DNA of 19,749 bases from NZQO01 sp964639255. GTDB lineage: Bacteria > Bacteroidota > Bacteroidia > Flavobacteriales > Flavobacteriaceae. Of the stretch, positions 6,682 to 13,270 are shown piece by piece. A program made the translations under genes and the position numbers. The notes under the pieces are model-generated. The model worked only from the letters and a program-made list of their open reading frames with translations. It had not been told where the DNA came from and did no database searches. The stretch lies in assembly GCA_964639255.1 (NCBI GenBank), contig CAZXDP010000050.1, forward strand, positions 1-19,749. Reading direction: 5' to 3'. Position 1 is the first letter of the stretch. Each line of letters starts with the position of its first letter.

Positions 6682-8331
6682 ATGAAAACGATACTGTCCA
6701 TTCTTCTATTCTGCGGCGTGATGAGTGTTGTTATTGGGCAGCAAATGCTTTCTGAATCCCAAATATTAAAACTTGATAGCATTGCTACGCAAGATATTCC
6801 TGAAGGAGCACCCGGAATGGCTACTGCTATTATCGCTGGTGGAAAACTAATTTATCAAAACTATGGCGGATTTGAATGTCTTGAGGACAGTACAAAAATC
6901 GATGGGAACTCTCGGTTTAATTTGGCCTCTAATGGCAAACAGTTTACGGCCCTTGCCATTTTAGTATTGGAGGAAGAAAACAAACTAAATTTAACCGACG
7001 ATTTTAGAAAGTATATACCAGAAGTATTTCAAAGCATCGAAGCCAAAATTACCATACACGATTTACTGAACCACACCAGTGGGATACGAGATGTTTATGA
7101 CCTGTGGTCCTTGCAAGGTAAAACCTGGTGGGAACAAGTTTATAATAATCAAGACGCAATACGCCTTTTAAAGGCGCAGCAAGATTTGAATTTTACGCCT
7201 GGTACCGAATATCTATACAGTAATTCAAATTATATATTACTTGCTGAGATCGTTGAAAGCGTTTCTAAAAAATCTTTTATCGATTTCACTAACGAACTAT
7301 TTGCCAAACTAAATATGCCCGACACATCGTTCGAAAATGACTATACGGCCATCGCGGGTCCAATAGCGAAAGCTTATTTTAATTTTGATACTTGGACAAC
7401 TTATGATTGGACGTGGAATGTCGCTGGTGATGGGAACTTTTTCTCTACGTTGAATGACCAAGTGGAATGGGAAAAATGGGTACAAGGTTATGGATCTCCA
7501 GGTATTTCAAGGAATGTAATCCAAAAAAGCCAACAGCTTGACAGAGCACGAACTAAATTTAACTATGGTTATGGGTTAGAGTTTGGCGAGCACAAAGGTT
7601 TGCCAATCATATTTCACGAAGGAGCTACTGGTGCCTGGAAAGCCACTGTCTTGAGGTTTGAGACCGAAAACATTAGCATCATTACGATGACCAATAGTGG
7701 AAAGATAATTCCCTCAATGCAAACGAGACAAATGGCCGATGCAGTTTTGAATTTGAAAGATGATGCAAGCTTTATAAAGACCCAACCGTCTAAAGTTGGA
7801 TCGTTTATCAATGAAGAGGAACTTCTGGGGATGTACTTAACCCCAAATAATTTTTCGTTCGAGTTTAAGAAGAAAGATAACGGCAGTATTGTATTGAACC
7901 GTGTGGGTCGAGGCGAAACGGAAATTGTGAGGGAATCGGACAATATTTTCCACCAAAAGTTCGACCCTGCATTTAAGCAAGAATTTTATAGAAATGAGGA
8001 AGGTGAAATGGTCGTGACCGCATATTACACCAACCACGCACCATATAGCCTAACGAGAAAAGATTTCGACTGGAGCAATTTCGATTTCAAGAAAATAGCT
8101 GGTGTGTTCGTTAACGATGAGACCAATGCTGAATTTTCCATTAGTCACGACAGCGAAAAAAACTATAACGTTACATTAAATGGTAAAGCACAGAGCGGTT
8201 TGCTAGTCACCCCCAGTAAATTACTGGTAAATAACTATGTGCTGGAAATGAATACACAACAGGATTCAATTTCTTCATTCAGGCTTCATTCAGACCGTAT
8301 CAAAAACGTGAAATTTAGTAAAAAGTTGTAA
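6682..8331 (+). CDS. Secreted serine hydrolase of the beta-lactamase/penicillin-binding (class C) fold
   Basis: This encodes 549 residues with an N-terminal signal peptide (MKTILSILLFCGVMSVVIG, cleavage near residue 20). The three active-site motifs of the family are present: SxxK as Ser83-Asn-Gly-Lys86, YxN as Tyr179-Ser-Asn181, and a HxG motif as His312-Glu-Gly314 in place of KTG. HTSGIRD at 131-137 is also typical. The catalytic domain ends near residue 360. The last about 180 residues are beta-rich, resembling the small C-terminal domains of such esterases and peptidases. Its substrate (D-amino acid peptide, ester or beta-lactam) cannot be told from sequence. Five 60-base lines I counted gave 37% G+C against 47-58% in two lines of the Nudix gene, so it may have a different history. 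Confidence 0.85.
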   Translation: MKTILSILLFCGVMSVVIGQQMLSESQILKLDSIATQDIPEGAPGMATAIIAGGKLIYQNYGGFECLEDSTKIDGNSRFNLASNGKQFTALAILVLEEENKLNLTDDFRKYIPEVFQSIEAKITIHDLLNHTSGIRDVYDLWSLQGKTWWEQVYNNQDAIRLLKAQQDLNFTPGTEYLYSNSNYILLAEIVESVSKKSFIDFTNELFAKLNMPDTSFENDYTAIAGPIAKAYFNFDTWTTYDWTWNVAGDGNFFSTLNDQVEWEKWVQGYGSPGISRNVIQKSQQLDRARTKFNYGYGLEFGEHKGLPIIFHEGATGAWKATVLRFETENISIITMTNSGKIIPSMQTRQMADAVLNLKDDASFIKTQPSKVGSFINEEELLGMYLTPNNFSFEFKKKDNGSIVLNRVGRGETEIVRESDNIFHQKFDPAFKQEFYRNEEGEMVVTAYYTNHAPYSLTRKDFDWSNFDFKKIAGVFVNDETNAEFSISHDSEKNYNVTLNGKAQSGLLVTPSKLLVNNYVLEMNTQQDSISSFRLHSDRIKNVKFSKKL

Positions 8332-8434
8332 ACCGGTCAATTGCTACGCCGAGTTGCCATTCAGAAACTCATTTTGCTGTGCTATGTTTGAACTATTGAT
8401 ACCAATGCAATTTGATTGATTTCTCTGCTATTTC

Positions 8435-9079
8435 TCAAAGTTCCATCTTTTTCAGTTCGCCGTAATTTCGCTTTAGTCTTTTCATCAATATACCGTAAAC
8501 CACACGGTAGAACAAAAGCAGCAACAACAGCAATACTACCCCGAAAATGAACTGTGCAAGGAAGAACACGGTGGTAAATTTTTCTAAGGTTAGGTTGGCA
8601 TAATCCTCGTACCCAGAGAGGACCTTGAACAGTTGCTCTCGTTCAAAGTAGAAATAAATGTTTACGACGAGTAGGCTCAAGGCGGAAATGCCTACATTAT
8701 AAATAACAAAGTATTTTACGGTCTTTCGGGTTTTGAGGATGTTCTTCATCAACGCTTTTACCGAGTCGGTAACCTGAATTTTTTTGTAATTCATCCAAAA
8801 CAGGTAAATAAAGGCCGCAAATACGATGTAGTTTATTATGTTGGCAACTAAACTCACATCGTGCAATCCCATCCCCTCGTTTACCTGTCGGCTCGATTCG
8901 GGTATAAAGAACGACAGGAGGGTCCAGAACACAAGTTCGGCAATGCTTATGTAGAAAATCCACTTCACGATGGAAGAAGATTTTTTCAACAACATCTTGT
9001 AAATGTCGTTGTACGACAATTTCGGGAGGTGCTGCTCCCGGGTCTGCCATTCCTTTTTTAATAATTCGAGTTCGTCCAT
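8435..9079 (-). CDS. Four-helix membrane protein, putative partner of the upstream ECF sigma factor
   Basis: This encodes 214 residues with a soluble N-terminus (MDELELLKKEWQTREQHLP) and four hydrophobic helices near residues 36-58, 75-97, 117-143 and 168-198, ending in a basic cytoplasmic tail. Homologues in flavobacterial genomes have sometimes carried the label beta-carotene monooxygenase; nothing in the sequence supports that. It follows the sigma-factor gene after only 14 bases and is surely in the same transcript. A short soluble segment before membrane helices, encoded just after an ECF sigma factor, would suit an anti-sigma factor. I see no zinc-binding HxxxCxxC motif and no FecR or ZAS domain, so this role is inference only. 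Confidence 0.6.
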   Translation of the reverse strand: MDELELLKKEWQTREQHLPKLSYNDIYKMLLKKSSSIVKWIFYISIAELVFWTLLSFFIPESSRQVNEGMGLHDVSLVANIINYIVFAAFIYLFWMNYKKIQVTDSVKALMKNILKTRKTVKYFVIYNVGISALSLLVVNIYFYFEREQLFKVLSGYEDYANLTLEKFTTVFFLAQFIFGVVLLLLLLLFYRVVYGILMKRLKRNYGELKKMEL

Positions 9080-9093
9080 ATTCTTAATCCACT

Positions 9094-9588
9094 CTAAGGA
9101 TTCAGTATTTTACGTAATTTTTCCTTGATTCGGTTCATCTTCACCCTTGCGTTCACTTCGGAAATCCCTAAGGTTTCGGCAATCTCCCTGTAATTTTTGT
9201 CTTCTAGGTACAAGAATATCAGCGCCTTGTCGATATCGTTTAAATCCTTTACCGCACTGTACATCAATTTCAGCTGTTTCTCTACCGTATCATCGTACGG
9301 GTCGGCCTTGATCTTGAAGCTAACCCCTTCAAAATCTTGGGTGGTAATGCTTCGCTTCGATTTTCGGTACAGAGTAATGGCCGTATTTAGGGCCACCCGA
9401 TACATCCAAGTACTGAACTTTGAGTCGCCCCGGAACTTCGGGTACGCCTTCCATAGCTGAATGGTTATCTCCTGAAACAAATCATTGTGCGAATCTTGGT
9501 CGTTGGTGTACAACCTGCAAATTTTATGTACAATGTTCTGGTTCTCTTCCAGTTGCGTAACAAAACTATGTTCGAGTTCTTTCGTCAA
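9094..9588 (-). CDS. ECF-type sigma-70 family RNA polymerase sigma factor
   Basis: This encodes 164 residues. Region 2 spans about residues 10-80, with DLFQEITIQLWKAYPKFRGD and the -10-recognition helix STWMYRVALNTAITLYRKSK. Region 4 spans about 105-162, with a helix-turn-helix NYREIAETLGISEVNARVKM and the terminal RIKEKLRKIL. The only plausible start is TTG at 9588: the frame has a stop seven codons upstream and no ATG between, and the N-terminus MTKELEHSFV looks conserved in flavobacterial homologues I recall. A downstream four-helix membrane protein may control it. The target promoters are unknown. It diverges from the NADH dehydrogenase gene across 124 bases. Confidence 0.88.
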   Translation of the reverse strand: MTKELEHSFVTQLEENQNIVHKICRLYTNDQDSHNDLFQEITIQLWKAYPKFRGDSKFSTWMYRVALNTAITLYRKSKRSITTQDFEGVSFKIKADPYDDTVEKQLKLMYSAVKDLNDIDKALIFLYLEDKNYREIAETLGISEVNARVKMNRIKEKLRKILNP

Positions 9589-9663
9589 GGTTGTATGGTT
9601 AGCGATTTATTAGTTATGGCTCGGTTCGCTTTGTTACAAAATTCTTAAAAATTGAGCGGTTTT

Positions 9664-9694
9664 TCTGCCCTTCCCCCTACAAATCGTAACTTTA
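9664..9694 (+). promoter_or_regulatory. Candidate promoter of the NADH dehydrogenase gene
   Basis: TCTG (9664-9667) and TAACTTTA (9687-9694) are separated by 19 bases, each with one mismatch to the Bacteroidota pattern TTTG-N19-TAnnTTTG. The -7 box ends 18 bases before the ATG at 9713. Confidence 0.4.
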
Positions 9695-9712
9695 GAGAGT
9701 TTACTACGCACT

Positions 9713-11002
9713 ATGAACATACCCGATACCCATTTGCCCCGAATCGTTGTCATTGGCGGCGGCTTTGGCGGCATCAACCTCATTAAGAAATTAAAAAAAG
9801 CCAAGGCACAGATAGTACTTTTCGACCGGCACAATTACCATACGTTCCAGCCCTTATTGTACCAGGTTTCCACTTCGGGTTTGGAGCCAGACTCCATCGC
9901 CTACCCCTTGCGCAAGATTTTCAGAAAAAACAAACATTTTCATTTTCGGCTCGCAGAAGTAAAATACATCGATACCCGCAACAAATCTGTTGAAACTAGT
10001 ATTGGCGAGCTACCCTACGATTATTTGGTCATTGCCACGGGCACCCGCACCAATTATTTCGAAAACGAGAATATACAGGCTCACAGCATGCCCATGAAAA
10101 CCGTGCCCCAAGCGTTGGATATTCGAAGCTTAATGTTGCAAAATATCGAAAAGGCCGATATGACCGATAACGCTGCCGAACGCCACCGACTGTTAAATTT
10201 CGTGGTAGCTGGTGCAGGTCCCACAGGTGTGGAGTTGGCCGGTGCCCTTGCCGAGTTTAGAAAGGGTATTCTAGAACATGATTATCCCCATCTGGAAGAG
10301 GAGGATATGCAGGTGCACCTGTTGGAAGGATTGGATAGGGTACTGCCGCCCATGAGTGAGGAAGCTTCTCGAATGGCACAGAAGTATCTCGAGAACTTGG
10401 GGGTACAGGTACACCTAAATACAATGATAGAAGACTACGATGGTATTACCGTAACGACGAAGGAAGGCCGCGATTTTGAAACTTCAACCTTTATTTGGGC
10501 TGCAGGGGTTACCGGGGCACCCATTAATGGCATCGACGGAAGGGCGTTGATAGAGAAAGCGAACCGGTATCGTGTAGATCGCTACAACCGTATTGAGGGC
10601 TTTGAGACTATCTTTGCCATTGGAGATATCGCCCTAATGGAAACCGAAGCATTCCCCAAGGGTCATCCTCAAGTGGCACAGCCCGCGATACAACAGGGCA
10701 AACATTTAGGTAAGAATTTGAGCGACCACTTGAAGGGAAAGCCTATGCAACCGTTTACGTATCTCGACAAAGGAACGATGGCAACGGTTGGGCGTAACAA
10801 AGCCGTTTGCGATATCAAGGGAATGCATTTGGGCGGTGCTTTTGCCTGGTTTTTATGGATGTTCGTACATCTCTATTTCTTGGTGGGCTTTCGCAATAGA
10901 GTAGTGACCTTTTTCAACTGGACCTACAACTACATTAACTACGATAGGGCGGCCCGACTCATTATACGGCCGTTTAAAAAATTAGGTCCTTTAGGTGATT
11001 AA
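9713..11002 (+). CDS. ndh: Type II NADH dehydrogenase (NDH-2), FAD-dependent
   Basis: This encodes 429 residues, the normal size for bacterial NDH-2. The FAD-binding GGGFGG (15-20) opens a Rossmann fold. The NAD(P)H-binding GAGPTG (167-172) opens a second one. ATGTRTNYF (108-116), FIWAAGVTGAP and FAIGDIA are the other conserved nucleotide-contact stretches. AQPAIQQG matches the AQxAxQ quinone-site motif. The C-terminus has hydrophobic and amphipathic segments (GAFAWFLWMFVHLYFLVGF) that attach it to the inner face of the membrane. It oxidises NADH and reduces menaquinone without pumping protons; the menaquinone is inferred from the phylum. It ends in a TTAA that also provides the stop codon of the converging gene at 10999. 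Confidence 0.92.
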   Translation: MNIPDTHLPRIVVIGGGFGGINLIKKLKKAKAQIVLFDRHNYHTFQPLLYQVSTSGLEPDSIAYPLRKIFRKNKHFHFRLAEVKYIDTRNKSVETSIGELPYDYLVIATGTRTNYFENENIQAHSMPMKTVPQALDIRSLMLQNIEKADMTDNAAERHRLLNFVVAGAGPTGVELAGALAEFRKGILEHDYPHLEEEDMQVHLLEGLDRVLPPMSEEASRMAQKYLENLGVQVHLNTMIEDYDGITVTTKEGRDFETSTFIWAAGVTGAPINGIDGRALIEKANRYRVDRYNRIEGFETIFAIGDIALMETEAFPKGHPQVAQPAIQQGKHLGKNLSDHLKGKPMQPFTYLDKGTMATVGRNKAVCDIKGMHLGGAFAWFLWMFVHLYFLVGFRNRVVTFFNWTYNYINYDRAARLIIRPFKKLGPLGD

Positions 11003-11352
11003 TCGATTCGTACTGGCACGGGCCCTCCCATTGAAACGAAGGAGCCCCCAATTTCATCGAGGTTCACGTCCAGTTCATCATTCGTTTCGATACGTTTCAA
11101 GTTTACCTTAACCTCATCGTAGGTGTCTACGCCTTTTAAATTCACGTTCAGTTCGTCGTAGGTGTTGATATCTACCAAACGTACATCGATTGTATTGTTT
11201 TCTGAAATAGGCACCAGCTGATATTTAGGGATGGAGCCGGCCGTTTCTGAAGCATGGGCCGTGGGTATCAAATCAATGTCCCTCAGTACATTCGCAGTAA
11301 GGCTTATGGCGATTACGGTAAGGACGATTTTGGTATAAGTATCGGTTTTCAT
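10999..11352 (-). CDS. Small exported protein with four 13-residue repeats
   Basis: This encodes 117 residues from the ATG at 11352 (MKTDTYTKIV); an earlier in-frame start would run into the cyclase stop. A hydrophobic segment at 7-21 looks like a signal peptide or anchor, and LIPTAHASE could contain the cleavage site. Residues 50-101 consist of four 13-residue units, the last three well matched (NTYDELNVNLKGV, DTYDEVKVNLKRI, ETNDELDVNLDEI) and the first degenerate. The alternating hydrophobic V-x-L/V pattern suggests short beta-strands. I do not recognise a family. It lies 35 bases after the cyclase gene, likely in the same transcript, and its stop shares the TTAA with the NADH dehydrogenase stop. 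Confidence 0.6.
   Translation of the reverse strand: MKTDTYTKIVLTVIAISLTANVLRDIDLIPTAHASETAGSIPKYQLVPISENNTIDVRLVDINTYDELNVNLKGVDTYDEVKVNLKRIETNDELDVNLDEIGGSFVSMGGPVPVRID
11050..11205 (-). repeat. Four tandem 39-base coding repeats
   Basis: Four 39-base units encode residues 50-101 of the small exported protein. They are clear at the protein level (V-N-L at the same place in the last three units) and more diverged in DNA, so the expansion is not recent. Confidence 0.6.
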
Positions 11353-11387
11353 AGAAATGCATTTTAAGGTTCTACCTGAAAAATACA

Positions 11388-12500
11388 CTATTTTTCCTTT
11401 TGATAGGTAACCAAACCTATTTCCTCACTTTTTCCTCGCAGTTTTTCTTCGCCCATACTATGGCGTGTTACCCCTTTTGGGAGTTTGAAGGCTACATTGG
11501 CAAATGCTTCCGAAGCCAAAATCTTTACACCAAGCTCGTTGCAAAGCGCCTGTATGCGCGACGTGGTGTTGAGCACATCACCCGAGAAGGCAATGTCTCG
11601 TTTTATCTGGCCTATTTCGCCCACCATCACGGGACCGTAGTGGTAGCCTACCTTAAAATCGGGCACTACACCATATTTTTTACGGTATTTTCCGGCCTTA
11701 TAGTCGATAATGCGCCGCATACTGTAATAACATTGTATGGCATTGCCGCGTTTTAATCCGTGTTTCATCTTCCAAGAAATCACTACCTCATCGCCAACAT
11801 ATTGGTAGACTTCGCCACGGGTTTGCACGATAGCAGGGGCGATATCCCGAAAAAAGTCCTTCAATAAATTAAAGTATTTTTCTTCGCCCAGTTCTTCAGC
11901 TATACCTGTAGCATTTTTAATATCGGCAAACATAAAGATGCGACGCTCATGTTTTGGGTGGAAATACCTCCCTAAGAGGTAATCGACAAAAACCCCGGGA
12001 CCGTATTTATCGTTTACCATTAATACGATAAGGGTGCCAATTACGATAAACAGCCAAATAATAAAATTTTTAAGAAACAGCCATGTGCCAAAGAAAATCG
12101 CAAGTTCTCCTATAACGTCGGCGTGGTAAAAGGGCTGTGCATATTCTTCACTATAGAAATAGAGCGCTCCCATTGTACTCACCACAAAGGCCACTACCAC
12201 ATAAGTAAGCACGATGTACAGAAGCGCCTTCCAGAAAGCGTGTTTGCGCAACCAACGCTCCATTAGGTTAATGGTGACGATGCCCCCAATAATACCAGCG
12301 GTCACCGAGAAGATAAGGTTGGCGGTAAACGCTTGCTTGAAATCAAATGCCGAACTTAGAATGTCATTGCTTGCAAGGGTAAAAAACTCATAGAAAAAGA
12401 TAATGTTGGCAATAATTACCCACGAAATGAGAATCCAAAAGGCACGGCGGGCGTAAAACCAGAGTTGTCTAAATGTATAGCGCTTAAATCGGGGCTTCAT
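11388..12500 (-). CDS. Membrane-bound class III adenylate/guanylate cyclase-like protein
   Basis: This encodes 370 residues. The N-terminal half has about five hydrophobic segments (22-42, 60-80, 92-115, 130-150 and 148-163). The C-terminal half is a class III nucleotide cyclase domain. Metal-binding aspartates are in FADIKN (Asp193) and YVGDEV (Asp237). The transition-state Asn and Arg are in NTTSR (Asn311, Arg315). The domain is complete and starts about 20 residues after the last helix, without a HAMP or PAS domain. By hand alignment, the canonical purine-selecting Lys/Asp pair is replaced (Gln-Tyr at 233-234; Ala304), so cAMP against cGMP cannot be assigned. It follows the DUF1801 gene by six bases, so the two are probably co-transcribed. 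Confidence 0.82.
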   Translation of the reverse strand: MKPRFKRYTFRQLWFYARRAFWILISWVIIANIIFFYEFFTLASNDILSSAFDFKQAFTANLIFSVTAGIIGGIVTINLMERWLRKHAFWKALLYIVLTYVVVAFVVSTMGALYFYSEEYAQPFYHADVIGELAIFFGTWLFLKNFIIWLFIVIGTLIVLMVNDKYGPGVFVDYLLGRYFHPKHERRIFMFADIKNATGIAEELGEEKYFNLLKDFFRDIAPAIVQTRGEVYQYVGDEVVISWKMKHGLKRGNAIQCYYSMRRIIDYKAGKYRKKYGVVPDFKVGYHYGPVMVGEIGQIKRDIAFSGDVLNTTSRIQALCNELGVKILASEAFANVAFKLPKGVTRHSMGEEKLRGKSEEIGLVTYQKEK

Positions 12501-12506
12501 AAGAGC

Positions 12507-13103
12507 TTAGCAATTTTTATATTTGTCGTGCAAACCCTTTCCCTGTTTGATCATTGGAATGCATTTTTCCAATCTACGTTGCTGGGTAGCCTCCTGCTTG
12601 GCCGATGCGATGTGTTCGGCATATTCGCGCTGCCTACCGGGTGTTAGTTTGGAAAATGATTCTTTGAGCGATGCATCGTCTTTGAAAGCTTGAAGTAAAA
12701 GCGGCGAGAGGGTTAGCTTTTTTTTGGGCTGCGGAGCAATTTCCTTACCGGTTTGGGCATTTGCAATGGCCTCTTCGATATAGCTACGCACCAAGTCCAC
12801 ATTTACCGTTTCACCTTCTTCAAAGCGCCATTGTCGCAAACCTCTTGTAGTACCCTCTTGTGCGTTGATGAGCTTATTATGGGGATCTTTTAAAAACACG
12901 CCTTGGTGAAACCAAATGGCACAATGATTCTTGAAGCCCGCCAAACCCGCCACCAGCTTATTGTTGTAGGTGTAGTGGGGAGTGCCCCATTTCACGGTTT
13001 CCTCCAATCCAGTGCTACGGAATACAGTGCGAAGTGTATCGAGCACACCCGCCCACTGGGCGTGCTTCTTTAAATAGTTCTCAATTTTTTTGGCATCGGT
13101 CAT
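12507..13103 (-). CDS. DUF1801 / YdeI (OmdA-type) protein
   Basis: This encodes 198 residues from the ATG at 13103 (MTDAKKIENY); ten residues upstream are open but look like leader. Residues 15-115 form a DUF1801 domain: LRTVFRSTGLEETVKWGTPHY, then NHCAIWFHQGVFLKDP. Residues about 135-195 form the OmdA/YdeI C-terminal domain, with LTPGRQREYAEHIASAKQEA and the final R-L-E-K-C-I-P-M-I-K-Q-G-K segment. The two-domain form is frequent in Bacteroidota. Function is not established; a YdeI homologue has been linked to antimicrobial-peptide or bacteriocin resistance. It is the first gene of a three-gene minus-strand set and diverges from the TonB receptor gene across 167 bases. Confidence 0.8.
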   Translation of the reverse strand: MTDAKKIENYLKKHAQWAGVLDTLRTVFRSTGLEETVKWGTPHYTYNNKLVAGLAGFKNHCAIWFHQGVFLKDPHNKLINAQEGTTRGLRQWRFEEGETVNVDLVRSYIEEAIANAQTGKEIAPQPKKKLTLSPLLLQAFKDDASLKESFSKLTPGRQREYAEHIASAKQEATQQRRLEKCIPMIKQGKGLHDKYKNC

Positions 13104-13178
13104 ATCACAAGGTTGTTGGGTCGAAGATAGCATTTTTTGCGCCCCATAGTTCTAAAGAAACGTTATAATTGATGGCGA

Positions 13179-13208
13179 ACAATTGGGGAAGCTTATTCGA
13201 CAATTCGG
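13179..13208 (+). promoter_or_regulatory. Candidate LytTR-family operator pair upstream of the TonB receptor
   Basis: Two direct repeats, ACAATTGGG (13179-13187) and ACAATTCGG (13200-13208), differ at one base and are separated by exactly 12 bases. Each fits seven of the eight fixed positions in the LytTR site pattern as I recall it, [TA][AC][CA]GTTN[AG][TG]. A LytTR-type regulator is encoded at the end of the window. The pair may also affect the divergent DUF1801 gene. Confidence 0.5.
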
Positions 13209-13218
13209 TTTTTTTTAT

Positions 13219-13249
13219 TCTGAAAACCGCCTAAAGCATAGCAATTTTG
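13219..13249 (+). promoter_or_regulatory. Candidate promoter of the TonB receptor gene
   Basis: TCTG (13219-13222), 19 bases, then CAATTTTG (13242-13249), which deviates from TAnnTTTG only in the first base. It lies 21 bases before the ATG and starts 33 bases after the operator pair, the same distance as at the DUF2141 promoter. Confidence 0.42.
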
Positions 13250-13270
13250 GGATAGTTGAATTTACAAACT

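Noticed and set aside
8332..8434. Terminator between the convergent serine hydrolase and 4-TM protein genes
   Set aside because: I looked for a stem-loop with a T-run and found no convincing stem.
9621..9629. TCGGTTCGC, similar to the first operator half-site at 15441, between the sigma factor and NADH dehydrogenase genes
   Set aside because: There is no partner at a 21-base distance on either side, and a single 9-base match is expected by chance.
13122..13129. TATCTTCG on the minus strand as a -7 box for the DUF1801 gene
   Set aside because: It is one base off the consensus, but nothing resembling TTTG occurs at the expected spacing.
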